The position numbers and the translations under genes are program-made. The notes beneath the pieces were generated by a model, which ran no database searches, was not told the DNA's origin, and worked only from the letters and a program-made list of their open reading frames with translations. A stretch of 64,000 nt of DNA, from positions 80,030-144,029 of the forward strand of contig LDWW01000006.1 of the NCBI GenBank assembly GCA_001045525.1, in the 5' to 3' direction. Numbering within the stretch: position 1 is the first letter of the stretch; each line of letters starts with the position of its first letter. Source of the DNA: Chitinispirillum alkaliphilum. GTDB lineage: Bacteria; Fibrobacterota; Chitinivibrionia; Chitinivibrionales; Chitinispirillaceae. Shown here piece after piece: positions 27,301-35,940 of the stretch.

Positions 27301-28989
27301 ATCGGACCAGATTGTATAACTCTCGAAAACCCACGGAAGTGTGAGACTCGAATCTCTGAACCACCCTGCGGGTCTGTACCCATCCCGTCGGGGTGCTTCG
27401 GGTTTATCAACTGTCGCCCCACCCTGCACCTTCTGAGTGTCAGCTGCATTTCCATTGTTTGGCTGAAAAATGACTGTAAACTCATCCTGCAACAGCCTGA
27501 CCCCAATCACCTTACTCGTATCACTACCACGAGTATTTTTTACAACACAAATAAACTCGGCACCATTGTAGCCGGCTGTAACAGATGCAAGAGCCAATCT
27601 TATTGTGTTATCAGAAGAAACCGAATCTTTGTAAACAACGGTAGAATCCCCTGACTTTTTTAACCAGCGATAATGGAAAGGCGCACTTCCCTCAACGGTT
27701 AGGGCTAATTCGGCCGATTCACCTGACGTCACATCCACAATAGTATCGGGGGTCTGGACTGTTGGTATGATAACATGATTTTCAAGTGTCAGGACTATGT
27801 CACCCCAATCAGAAATCCACTGACTCCCATCAACAGCACTCAATGCCCGAAGACGAGTTCTGAGCGTGTAGGAACTGCCGGCATTCCACCCGGACTGCTG
27901 CCCCAAAACTATGCGGCCCGAAGATGTCAGGGTATCAGAACTTCCGTCATTATTCAAATCCCATTCATAACGAAATGCCGCGAATTCATCGGTGTTGAGA
28001 AGAATAACCGGCGAGGATAATTCTAAGCTCATACTGTTATGGACTTCTGCAGTGTAGTGGCCCTCACTGTAACCGAAAATCCCGTTTGTATCGATTGTCA
28101 CCCTCTTTACCTCTATATCGCCAAGATCACGGTACCACCTTTCAAGTACCGTGAGCCCATCAAAATAGGCTACCAGGGTATCGCCCCCATCAGGGCTTTC
28201 TGCTTTTACCATCAGTGTTACATAACCCTGGCTTGGAACATTCGCAATATCGAATGTGCCATCCGGACCAGTTTTACTTTGTAAAATACCACCCAGTATC
28301 GATACAGCTGCATCCGGAACGGGCTGCAACTGCTGTTCTTCATCCCTGGCCACAACAGTACCAAACAATCTGCCACCCTCACCGGACCAGCGGATGTCAA
28401 TATCGCTGTAAACCGAATCGGCTACGATATTCTTGACCACATTACCAAACCCGTATCCGCTCCGTATCATAAAGAGCCTTACTGTTCCCGGCGCAATGCC
28501 CGCAAGGCTGTATTCACCGGTGGTAGTAAATACTGGGGCTACATTCTGCCCCTGTACGGCGATTCCAACAACTCCATTTATGGGCGTATCATCGGAGTCA
28601 TACAGTCTTCCGGCAACAGTGCTGTATCGTGAAACGAGAACCGTGGTATCAAGGTCAATGCCTTCCAGAAGACCCAGGCTTATGTTTACGGTTGAGTCGA
28701 AATACCCTTCCTTTAAGAATTCTATTTCATCATCCCCTGCCAACAATCCAGAAAGACGGTAGTGTCCGGAAGTATCACTTACCGTCACCAGCCCTTCAGA
28801 GACTGACCGTACCACTACTCCTTCAACAGAGCGGCCTCTTCGGTCCTTAATGACACCCGCAACAGATCCCCGATGCCGGTGAACAATATCTTCCCGGCTG
28901 GGAACAACAGGGTTTTCCGTTGAGCAGGATGTCTGTATGACAATCAACGAAATCAGCAATAGAGCCGTTGCAATGACAACATTTTTCAC
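24343..28989 (-). CDS. Giant FISUMP lipoprotein with InlB-type repeats
   Basis: 1548 residues. A signal peptide ends at Cys 22 (LISLIVIQTSC), so it is probably lipid-anchored. Residues about 40-300 are carboxypeptidase-regulatory-like domains (GVIKDRRGRSVEGVVV, SGHYRLSGL). About 310-505 are PKD/Ig-like (YEWDLNNDG; YRWLKKSGDS). About 505-800 and 1022-1315 hold Listeria-Bacteroides (InlB B) repeats with the hallmark GY-F-GWF and LYAKW. Two FISUMP domains (TIGR02145) lie at about 805-1021 and 1320-1548, each with Y-TV-IG-QEW-VENLRTTKY and GALYNWY. FISUMP proteins are abundant, poorly understood Fibrobacter surface proteins. The start is 21 nt after the neighbouring stop, so the two probably share a transcript. 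Confidence 0.88.
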   Translation of the reverse strand: MKNVVIATALLLISLIVIQTSCSTENPVVPSREDIVHRHRGSVAGVIKDRRGRSVEGVVVRSVSEGLVTVSDTSGHYRLSGLLAGDDEIEFLKEGYFDSTVNISLGLLEGIDLDTTVLVSRYSTVAGRLYDSDDTPINGVVGIAVQGQNVAPVFTTTGEYSLAGIAPGTVRLFMIRSGYGFGNVVKNIVADSVYSDIDIRWSGEGGRLFGTVVARDEEQQLQPVPDAAVSILGGILQSKTGPDGTFDIANVPSQGYVTLMVKAESPDGGDTLVAYFDGLTVLERWYRDLGDIEVKRVTIDTNGIFGYSEGHYTAEVHNSMSLELSSPVILLNTDEFAAFRYEWDLNNDGSSDTLTSSGRIVLGQQSGWNAGSSYTLRTRLRALSAVDGSQWISDWGDIVLTLENHVIIPTVQTPDTIVDVTSGESAELALTVEGSAPFHYRWLKKSGDSTVVYKDSVSSDNTIRLALASVTAGYNGAEFICVVKNTRGSDTSKVIGVRLLQDEFTVIFQPNNGNAADTQKVQGGATVDKPEAPRRDGYRPAGWFRDSSLTLPWVFESYTIWSDTTLYAKWEPIVYSIRYHHLEDGENHPDNPADYTIECPEIVLEDPFREGYEFRGWFLDSLFTDSIAIIESRSTTVIDLYAKWEGAASYEITTTVVGRGSVLPKSARVSEGKSVTFTLRPVHLSKLDSAKVNGQLVSPVFGDSITVTLETVTEDKTIEVWFSDADMFYVTFVSNGGTPVDTQRIEIQSDNVQYAATPPNPRREGYTFAGWYANSSFTSRWNFAAHSVMSNMTLYARWVDTGTGGTVTDGSGNVYTTVLIGDQEWTVENLRTTKYIDGTDIPHVPAASAWSVLTSAAYCYYNNTTDQDTIRKYGALYNWYIADPENKRRIVPPGWRIPTDEDWQELEDYLTNNGFNWTGVPDGSNRIGKALASSGGEWDSSASVGHVGNQQRVNNFTGWTGLPGGIRYSQGIFSRRGLHGYWWGIRKTSASPYDASLIRDGESLYKVSNAPQFGFSVRLIRKPEVFNITYHALHDGENHEDNPQTFTVLDSDIPLQNPTRPGYRFDGWFEESELENPFTVITPGTTGNVSVYAKWVPDVFTATFDSRGGSEPDPAEKPVTFAAAYGDLPVVTRTGYSFGGWWTEEDGGGRVYDFFAVTIASDHTLFARWTPVTYSITYHLDGGENHDDNPPNYTIESSDIILGQPSWDGCTFDGWFLDSDFTMPISIIDSGSTGDLNIHAKWNGNEYTVTFDPQGGSEPDPEERTVIFDAEYGSFPTVTREGYNFGGWWTEEGGRGTLITISCKVVIPDDHTLYARWWQPGTVTDFDGNTYTTVVIGTQEWLVENLRTTKYADGAEIPHVPDSEDWGNLTTPGYCYYNNTADEDSIAKFGALYNWYVFEAGRPIIEGWRLPSDSDWAALENYLIADGYNWDETTTGNKIGKSMASSGWEWNVNSMQGNVGNNQGINNRSGFTAFPGGYRSEYGNYSSLGTNGYWQSSSTVGHAWVVIRSLSSGSVSLGLINSTSTSITVPVVNRKINGISVRLMRDLD

Positions 28990-29010
28990 GACAGTTCTCC
29001 TTTTGATTTA

Positions 29011-30558
29011 TCAGAACGTGATGCTGGTCTTAAATCCCAGTGCAAGATTTCCGTGACTGTCGGGAATAGCTGAGAAATAGGTATTTCTCACGGACCGGGA
29101 ATTTCTCATTCCCAATATCGCAGCATCAGTCATGTTTACTATCCAAAATGCAGCAGTACCGACTATTGCAATATTAGTGCGTCTTGCTGCAATATCCCTT
29201 TCCTTAACAGCCCGGTCAAACTCTCTTTTTAACCTCCGCTCATACTCCCCAGGGTTTTCGCCAATCCGTGGTCTGGGAGGATCTTTTTCCAGGCGGTTAA
29301 CAGCGGATTGCTTGTCAAGGTAGTCGAAACCCGACCAGGTGAGGGCCGCAACTGCCCCTGTGGAAGTGAGAGTATAAACCAATCCCCTTATGCGGTGTCC
29401 ACCATAGTTCTGACCCCAGCCGGGAATCAGAGTGCTTCTGAAAAGGGTCGATGCAGGGCTGGTTTGCTCAAAAAGCAGTTCCCGCGCGAGTGCATCGATA
29501 TGGCGTGCTCGCAGAAAACCTGCAGATGTTGCAACCAGACCACCAGTTTCGGTGTTAACCACGCGTACCACCACAAGACGCCTTCCGTCGTCCTCTGTGA
29601 CCGAACCCATCACAAGGTACTGTGCCGCAAGCATCTCTCCGGCCCGCAAAACCTTGTCTTCAGGCACAATGCCAGTCTGCGAAACCGCAATCTCCTTCAT
29701 CATATCCACAAATCTTTCACGCTCGACTACCGATAATCCCGCTACCGAAGAAAGGTGATATACCGTATACTCAGAAAGGGATTTGCCGGCAGAGAAGTCC
29801 ACCCCTTCGGAGACTGTAAAGGGAAGAACCGCCAGGACCTTCGGGGCATTGGGGTCAGGGGAAAGCATATTTACAAGTGAACTGATAATTTTTTCAGCAT
29901 TATCGTTTTCAGAAGCCTCTTCAACCACTGCAGCCATATGTTGTTCTGCTGCTGTCTTGAGACTGTCTGAGACAAATTGCGCTCTTATCTCTGCAACCGA
30001 GTCTTCATATGCTTTTACCGAATCTTTCCAAGCCCTGCTTCTTGTCATGGCAATATCCAGATTTACCTTCTGTCCAGACAGTATTCTTACCTCCTGCTCG
30101 ACAATTTCATACCCATAAGCAGTTAATTCCACAGAATACAATTTTTCTTCCAGGGGATCTATCGTGAGTGGAGTTATTCCGGAAAGCCTGCCATCAAGAT
30201 AAACCTTAGCCTCTACACCACTGCTTTCTACTGTAAGAGAACCAAACCCCTGTGGTGCGAACAGATCATCCCACTCATCTGCTTGATCAGACAGCGACCA
30301 ATCCGAAAGAGAAAGATCAAGAACAGTTCCGTCAAAAAGCTCTACTTTAGAAAAGGCGCTCTTGTGAACTCTCCGCTGTACGAAATTTCCACCGGCATCC
30401 TGAATTTGCAACATTATTGTATCCGATTTCATAAAATCAAAAACTGCTCGTCGGGTCCGTCCGTCCGGAGTAGTGAAAGTAGAAAGTGAATTTGCTGCTT
30501 GCGCACTGAAAAAGGCAAGAAGGACCGTTACTAAAAGAATTCTGCAGATTGAAGGCAT
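29011..30558 (-). CDS. PEGA-domain / CsgG-FlgO-like secreted protein
   Basis: 515 residues from ATG 30558 (four more if the ATG at 30570 is used). A signal peptide (ICRILLVTVLLAFFSAQA) is followed by a beta-rich domain, a PEGA domain at about 105-175 (GSLTVESSGVEAKVYLDGRLSGITPL, SVELTAYGYE), a coiled segment, then a CsgG/FlgO-like domain at about 240-355 (VLAVLPFTVSEG, LSVVERERFVDMMKE, AQYLVMGSVTE). The C-terminus has a hydrophobic hairpin region (WGQNYGGHRIRGLVYTLTSTGAVAAL) as in DUF5683-type proteins. It likely works at the cell envelope with the FISUMP lipoprotein encoded 21 nt downstream. Confidence 0.75.
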   Translation of the reverse strand: MPSICRILLVTVLLAFFSAQAANSLSTFTTPDGRTRRAVFDFMKSDTIMLQIQDAGGNFVQRRVHKSAFSKVELFDGTVLDLSLSDWSLSDQADEWDDLFAPQGFGSLTVESSGVEAKVYLDGRLSGITPLTIDPLEEKLYSVELTAYGYEIVEQEVRILSGQKVNLDIAMTRSRAWKDSVKAYEDSVAEIRAQFVSDSLKTAAEQHMAAVVEEASENDNAEKIISSLVNMLSPDPNAPKVLAVLPFTVSEGVDFSAGKSLSEYTVYHLSSVAGLSVVERERFVDMMKEIAVSQTGIVPEDKVLRAGEMLAAQYLVMGSVTEDDGRRLVVVRVVNTETGGLVATSAGFLRARHIDALARELLFEQTSPASTLFRSTLIPGWGQNYGGHRIRGLVYTLTSTGAVAALTWSGFDYLDKQSAVNRLEKDPPRPRIGENPGEYERRLKREFDRAVKERDIAARRTNIAIVGTAAFWIVNMTDAAILGMRNSRSVRNTYFSAIPDSHGNLALGFKTSITF

Positions 30559-30706
30559 TATCCGCTCCATACAGTTTTATGTTTTTTGTTTTTACTGTCA
30601 CCATCTATTATTCAGCGCTCCCAGTTAACAGGATTTATCCACACAGGAAACCGCTGCCATATTAACAGCTGAACCTACGCTGTTTTCATAAAGAATCAAT
30701 TTTGGT

Positions 30707-30868
30707 TCAAACCTTCGGTGTAGTCTCCGGCGTAATCGCACACCCTACTCCCATCAAATTATCCAGAGCCACCTGCAGGGAAGATGGGGATGTAGGGCCA
30801 ACAGAGATTACAGATCCATTCATTGCGTGTGGGTTTGTGAAGGTTAGGGTTGCCGGAACCTGAAAAGT
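30707..30868 (-). pseudogene. Orphan C-terminal gene remnant
   Basis: A minus-strand frame of about 53 codons reads VPATLTFTNPHAMNG, then GPTSPSSLQVALDNLMG, and stops. It reads as real protein but has no start, so it is probably the 3' end of a lost gene. The rest of 30571-31000 shows nothing else. Confidence 0.35.
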
Positions 30869-31007
30869 TTACAAATAATTCAAAAAGATAACTTGAAACA
30901 GACTCCCTGTCAAGGGTGAAAAAAACTCACCCCGACTAACCTGAATTATGATAAAAAAAGCAGCATTGAATTTAAGTTGCTGCTATATCAAATGTTAAAA
31001 GCAAATC

Positions 31008-32050
31008 AAGATCAAGTTGAAAAACAGCCTGAGCAGGACAAATTTATACGGACTAAGCCTTACAATCTGCAACAAATTTACTGCATCATGCAGGAAGTCA
31101 CTCAAAAGAATAATTTTCAATATTGACAATTGTGACCCTACCCGTGGAGCGCAGCAGCTATTACTCCGGCAGTTAAACTTGCATAAAATTTTCTCCATCT
31201 ATTTCACAGGGCGAACGGCAGTTATCCTAAAAAAAAAACTATCGGGTACAAATCCGCCCCAATCACCACTGGCGAATGAGCGCTTTCGCCGGTCCTTTCC
31301 CGGGGCCAATTGTTCGAATCCTCGAGTTTTGGCCCTTCCCCGGCGAAAGCGCGAATATTGGAGCCAGTGTGGGGCTGAAGGCCCCAATTGTTTTTGAAAC
31401 AGCGCTTCTTAGCGCTGGACTCTTAAAAAAGTACTGAAACTCAAACACTCTCTTATGCATATATAATTGCCGGAGTAATAAGCATATTCAACGCCTTTGA
31501 TGACACCTACTGCTACCGTTCCTTACAAATATATAAGGTCAAAACAGGAAAGCTTGTTACAGCAGTTCTTAGACCAGGCAAACGCCCAAGCTGAACTGAG
31601 GCCAAAAGCATTCTGCAACGAGTAATTAAAGAGTTCCGAAGCAGGTGACCATAAAAATCCCTACCAGGGGAGATTCACATTCTGGCAATGAAGCATTTAC
31701 GAAATTTATGTGAGTCAGTCAATTATGTTAAGTATGTCCTTTTCGTGGCTAAGATCAAGACTCTTGCCCGCATTTGTGAAAAACGGTCTTTTATACAAAG
31801 ATGATATTAGACTCATGAGAATTTCAGGCATTATGAATGGATCCGATTATGCCGCCAACAGTTGAAGTAAAAAACGACGGGTAATTGCAAGAATAGAAGC
31901 TAAGGGTGAAAGTGAGGATATCCGCTACATAGTGTCTAATGTCAAAAGATATACTACCGGTTTTCAAATCAACGCATCGCTATTACCAAATTCAGCATAA
32001 TACAATGCAAAATTATAAGGCGATATTTATACTACAAGCACATAAAAACC
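31008..32050 (+). pseudogene. IS1380-family transposase, degraded and interrupted
   Basis: Reading plus-strand frames in turn gives an IS1380-type DDE transposase: SLSRTNLYGLSLTICNKF, then IIFNIDNCDPTRGAQQL (first catalytic Asp region), then after the inserted element SIFNAFDDTYCYRSLQIY, KTGKLVTAVLRPGKRPS, a GDSHSGNEAF-like second Asp motif, and RVIARIEAKGESEDIRYIVSN. Stops and frameshifts interrupt it several times, and a 318-bp element sits between QQL and SIFNA. It cannot be active. Confidence 0.75.
31161..31478. mobile_element. MITE-like element with TA target duplication
   Basis: Terminal inverted repeats TTACTCCGGCA (31161-31171) and TGCCGGAGTAA (31468-31478) are perfect for 11 bp and imperfect for about 26. 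TA is duplicated outside both ends (31159-31160 and 31479-31480). Removing the element plus one TA restores CAG CAG CTA AGC ATA TTC in frame in the transposase. The interior has no gene but holds long complementary arms (GCGCTTTCGCCGG / CCGGCGAAAGCGCG). The TA duplication points to IS630/Tc1-type mobilisation. Confidence 0.85.
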
Positions 32051-32173
32051 CGCTCAAACAGCTTGCTCCCGGAGAGCATTCGGCAGTATATTGTTTTGGT
32101 TTGTAAGAAACATCAAAATACCTTTCAGTTTTTCCGGAGCACAATTTTCGCCCCGGAGATCAGGAGTTTGGCA

Positions 32174-32875
32174 ATGAAATGGATGGCCATAACATCTCCA
32201 ATATTTCTAATTTCAGCCATAATTATGTTTTGTTTAAGCTTTAAATCAATCATTGAAATGCATCACCTTTTAGGGAAAAGTGTAGTTGTGAATGCAGTTG
32301 TCAGTGAGACCGGCTACAATGAAAATACACAAGGCGGACAAATCCCCTATTCTTTAATTACCTATGTAGACCACAACCAGAGAAGAAAAGAATTTAAATC
32401 TACTGCGATATTTGACAGCTCTTTTTCTGTACCGCAACCAGTTCTTCTCCGTATGAAACCTGCGTATCCGGAAAAAGCACGGCTCTCTTCAGATTATAAC
32501 CGCTCTACTGCATTTATTATTCTTGGAGTTCTTGCAGGGCTCCCCTGCATGTTCATTGGGATCGTATTTTTCTTTCAGGGATTTTCTGCCCCGATTGCAC
32601 GCTTTAAGGCGCGACGTTACAGCAGGATTGTTACTGCGGAAATCACCGGTGTAATAAGAGACACCACGATACAGCTTAATCACAGACTTCCTTACAGAAT
32701 TATTGCTAAGTGGAAAAATCCAAATTCTAAAAGAGTAAAAAAACACACTTTTGAAAGTGAACTTATATGGTTTGATCCTACGAAATTCTGTAAAGATACA
32801 ATACTTGTAAAAACCGACCCAAAAAACATTAAAAAATATTGGGTTGACATTTCTTTTTTACCTAAAATCAAATAA
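32174..32875 (+). CDS. DUF3592-like membrane protein
   Basis: 233 residues from ATG 32174, which has CAGGAG at good spacing; an in-frame ATG 111 nt upstream lies in transposase debris. Two hydrophobic helices (FLISAIIMFCLSF near 10-22; FIILGVLAGLPCMFIGIVFFF near 115-135) bracket a beta-rich domain typical of DUF3592 (YNENTQGGQIPYSLITYVD, VLLRMKPAYPEKARL). The C-terminus repeats the theme and ends KKYWVDISFLPK. A shorter paralogue follows 38 nt downstream and ends almost identically, so this is a tandem duplication. Function unknown. Confidence 0.65.
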   Translation: MKWMAITSPIFLISAIIMFCLSFKSIIEMHHLLGKSVVVNAVVSETGYNENTQGGQIPYSLITYVDHNQRRKEFKSTAIFDSSFSVPQPVLLRMKPAYPEKARLSSDYNRSTAFIILGVLAGLPCMFIGIVFFFQGFSAPIARFKARRYSRIVTAEITGVIRDTTIQLNHRLPYRIIAKWKNPNSKRVKKHTFESELIWFDPTKFCKDTILVKTDPKNIKKYWVDISFLPKIK

Positions 32876-32913
32876 ACTATTAATTTCGTCAATATGGATC
32901 CTAAAGGGAATAG

Positions 32914-33405
32914 ATGAATACAACAGACAGATTTCTTAAATTGGGCATTTTATTATTTGTTTTTTCAGGGCTTTTTTTCTTCGCATCAGCGATAGTTTTT
33001 ATTTCTAATATCAGTAAAACAAATATTGAAAACACCACTGATTACTCAATTTTGACAGTACCACTGTTATTATGTGCCCTTTTGTTAGGAATGATAGGCT
33101 ATGTTTTTTATACTCGTTCAAAAAAACAGCAAATCACCCTTACTGATATCATACATAAGTACACAAAAGAGATCGTGGCCGAAATTACTGATGTTAGGAA
33201 AATCACAACAATCACATACACTGAAGGATCTCCCTACAGAATAGAGGCCCAGTGGTATGATGAGAAGGAAAACTGTATATATACTTTCCAGAGCCAAAAC
33301 ATCTGGATAGATCCAAAAAAATATATAAGCGACACAATTACAGTGCGTGTCCACCCGCGCAACCACAAAAAATACTGGGTTGACATTTCATCTATTCCTA
33401 AATGA
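32914..33405 (+). CDS. DUF3592-like membrane protein, short paralogue
   Basis: 163 residues: two membrane helices (ILLFVFSGLFFFASAIVF; VPLLLCALLLGMIGYVFY) and one beta domain (ITYTEGSPYRIEAQWYD, WIDPKKYISDTITVRVHP) ending KKYWVDISSIPK. It matches the second half of the gene just upstream, from which it was probably duplicated. AGGGAATAG precedes the ATG. Function unknown. Confidence 0.65.
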   Translation: MNTTDRFLKLGILLFVFSGLFFFASAIVFISNISKTNIENTTDYSILTVPLLLCALLLGMIGYVFYTRSKKQQITLTDIIHKYTKEIVAEITDVRKITTITYTEGSPYRIEAQWYDEKENCIYTFQSQNIWIDPKKYISDTITVRVHPRNHKKYWVDISSIPK

Positions 33406-33701
33406 TTTATCATAAGTAATATCAGTTTGTAGAATACATGCAGCATCCGTTCTGATTGCACAAAAAGTGTTGACAGGACACTATTCTTCAGTTTAGCCTT
33501 GTCATTTTCTTTTCACCCCGATCTGCAGCCACCTCTTGGTAAGGTACAATATAAACGAGGGCACGATTCCAGAGGATATCTGGTGAATGTTGTCAATGAG
33601 CACATTGAACTACATGCTGGTGTTTAAGGAGAAGTTTGCAAAAGTAGAAGCAGAGGTGGAGATTGAAGTTGCCTCCATCAAAGAGCCACTCCCCCGCCCC
33701 A

Positions 33702-34007
33702 TTAAAACAAAACCCTCCCCGTCTCAGCATCAAACGAAAGCACTCCGCTCTGAACAACCCCCTGTTTCTGCCACCTCTCCAACCGCTTGAAATGGTATTC
33801 CACTTTAAGTGCCAGGGAACGGCTGCCTATCATCTGTGAAAAAACCAGAGCCTGTGGTTTGTGACTTTTGAGATATTTGGCCGTCAGCAGCCCCTGCGCC
33901 TGGTGCTCACGGAAACGCCGCTTTACATCGGTACTGATCCCCGCATAGAGTGTTTCATCGGCCGTGCAGACAACATAGAGATACCAGGGTTTGGAATGGG
34001 TAGACAT
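33702..34007 (-). CDS. GIY-YIG nuclease-superfamily protein (YhbQ/UPF0213-like)
   Basis: 101 residues from ATG 34007 (MSTHSKPWYLYVV); an upstream in-frame extension runs through a homopolymer tract and is not credible. The GIY-YIG elements are clear: WYLYVVCTADETLYAGIS, DVKRRFREHQ with the conserved Arg, and a VEYHFKRL helix carrying the conserved Glu, then a KR-rich tail. The size fits stand-alone GIY-YIG proteins, which are widespread, small and of uncertain biological role. Confidence 0.8.
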   Translation of the reverse strand: MSTHSKPWYLYVVCTADETLYAGISTDVKRRFREHQAQGLLTAKYLKSHKPQALVFSQMIGSRSLALKVEYHFKRLERWQKQGVVQSGVLSFDAETGRVLF

Positions 34008-34173
34008 GGAGAAAAGTGTTCCTTTGAGGTTTTGGGGTGATATAAGAGTAGAAAATAAGATTTGGGAGAGATGAGTCAAAAGATAGGTTGTGAGGAAGGC
34101 TGGAGAGATTGCAACATTCCCCTTAAAGCAACCCCGCAGAATGCATGGAGGTGGGGTTGATTTCAGCCGGTAC

Positions 34174-34201
34174 TTTTTTTTTTGGGGGGGGGGGGGGGGG
34201 G
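34174..34201. repeat. T10-G18 homopolymer tract
   Basis: Ten T directly followed by eighteen G upstream of the GIY-YIG gene. Confidence 0.9.
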
Positions 34202-34369
34202 AGTTTACATGTAGGGAAAGCATTCCCCTGGTTGCAGCTCCCACTTCGGCGGACCTCAGCGGGATCTTCCACCACCCCTTCAATGCAGTCATACGTCCCG
34301 CGGGCACGCTAAGGTAGGCGATATCGTAGCCCTTTAGAGTGAAAGTTCAAGTTTAAAATTATGGTCCTT

Positions 34370-35100
34370 TTAACCACGAAACACTCGAAAAGGGATTAAA
34401 AATCATCATGAATTCTATCTCCCTCTTATTTTCGTGCCTTTCGTGTATTTCGTAGTTTATTCATTTTTCCACCAAACACACAAACACTCGAAAGAGAATT
34501 AAAAACCATCATGAATTCTATCTCCCTCTTATTTTCGTGCCTTTCGTGTATTTCGTGGTCTATTCATTTTCAACCACCAAACACACAAACACTCGAAAGA
34601 GAATTAAAAACCATCATGCATTCTATCTTCCTCTTATTTTCGTGCCTTTCGTGTATTTCGTGGTTTATCCATTTCTCTACCACGAAACACACGAAATACT
34701 CGAAAGGGGATTAAAAATCATCATGAATTCTATCTCCCTCTTATTTTCGTGCCTTTCGTGTATTTCGTAGTTTATTCATTTTTCCACCAAACACACAAAC
34801 ACTCGAAAGGGGATTAAAAACCATCATGAATTCTATCTCCCTCTTATTTTCGTGCCTTTCGTGTATTTCGTAGTTTATCCATTTCTCTACCACGAAACAC
34901 ACGAAACACTCGAAAGGGGATTAAAAATCATTATATCTTCATTTTCGTGCCTTTCGTGTATTTCGTGGTTTATCCATTTCTCCACCAAACACACAAAACA
35001 CTCAAAGAAGATTAAAAACCACCATGCATTCTATCTTCCTCTTTTTTTCGTGCCTTTCGTGTATTTCGTGGTTTATCATTCCATCACCACGAAAAATCTC
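34370..35100. repeat. TTTCGTGG palindromic array, about seven 104-bp units
   Basis: Each unit runs ACCACGAAACACACGAAA (or ACCAAACACACAAAC), CTCGAAAGGGGATTAAAA, CTATCTCCCTCTTATTTTCG and TTTCGTGTATTTCGTGG. The outer parts are inverted complements. Same core as the arrays at 20.1 and 37.8 kb but with different unit length and filler. It ends exactly at the stop of the GxxExxY gene. Confidence 0.9.
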
Positions 35101-35476
35101 ACATAATAACACGTTCAATCTGTACTTTAGGATAATATCCGAAGTTTACCAGTAAGCCAAGTTTGAGATTAGTAGCTTTTAGGTAATTAAAGAGTTGTGC
35201 TTTGTGCTCTTTTGTTATTTCGGTCACCGCTTTCAATTCAACAATGATTTTCCCATAGCAAATGAAATCCGGTTTATATGTTTGCTTTAGTCTATCTCCC
35301 TTGAAGGAAAGTCCAACTTCCTGTTGTGAAATAAATGGAATGCCTTGTAATGTCAATTCTTTCTCAAGGCATTCCTGATAGACAGCCTCTAAAAAGCCAC
35401 AACCCATTTCTTTATAAACCTCAAATATTGCACCCTGGATTTTGAAACATTCATCCTTGTATATAATTTCCATCAT
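35099..35476 (-). CDS. GxxExxY-family protein, predicted PD-(D/E)XK-type nuclease
   Basis: 125 residues from ATG 35476 (MMEIIYKDECFKIQGAIFEV). The family motif is present as GCGFLEAVYQECLEKEL, followed by a nuclease-like core PDFICYGKIIVELKAV, in which Asp and Glu-x-Lys fit the PD-(D/E)XK pattern, and a C-terminal LGLLVNFGYYPKVQIERVI. The open frame can be extended upstream into the palindromic repeat, but the ATG inside is more likely the start. Repeats of the same family lie directly on both sides. Function experimentally unknown; a link to the repeats is inferred from position only. Confidence 0.85.
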   Translation of the reverse strand: MMEIIYKDECFKIQGAIFEVYKEMGCGFLEAVYQECLEKELTLQGIPFISQQEVGLSFKGDRLKQTYKPDFICYGKIIVELKAVTEITKEHKAQLFNYLKATNLKLGLLVNFGYYPKVQIERVIM

Positions 35477-35496
35477 GTTATTTTGGGACCTTTCTT

Positions 35497-35600
35497 TTTT
35501 AACCACGAAACACACGAAATACTCGAAAGGAGATTAAAAAAAAACATTATATCTCCCTCTTATTTTCGTGCCTTTCGTGCCTTTCGTGGTTTAAATCTTT
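35497..35600. repeat. Single TTTCGTGG palindromic unit
   Basis: One unit on the other side of the GxxExxY gene, from AACCACGAAACACACGAAAT to TTTCGTGCCTTTCGTGGTTT. Confidence 0.88.
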
Positions 35601-35654
35601 CTTCCCCAATCAATATCTACAATATTTACTAATCCGGCGGTTATCATTTCTCGC

Positions 35655-35940
35655 CGCAATCCAAATCCACCTTATCCCCTACCATTCCCAACCATACCGT
35701 ATCACCCTCTCTCGAGAGCATCACACAAAAACGATTTACCACACAGCACAAACACATTTCTTCTCGGTCAAAATCTGAAAACAGGCAGGTAAAAGTAAGA
35801 TTTCAGGCGGTACAGAATTCGGCCACTCTTAAAGCCTGAAGGATAAAGGAAAAAGGCTAAAAGTAAAGAATGGTCCCTTCCTCCATCATCAGCCACTGTG
35901 AAGGTATAATATACATTTAACAAGTCTTGTGACAAGTGGT
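35655..35940. repeat. Dispersed repeat C, copy 2
   Basis: It matches copies 1, 3 and 4 through AATCTGAAAACAGGCAGG, GGCGGTACAGAATTCGGCC and TATACATTTAACAAG. Confidence 0.7.

Noticed and set aside
31203..31460. Open frames inside the MITE
   Set aside because: They run through inverted-repeat arms on both strands and match no protein pattern.
33587..33790. 67-codon plus-strand frame
   Set aside because: It overlaps the 3' end of the well-supported GIY-YIG gene on the other strand.
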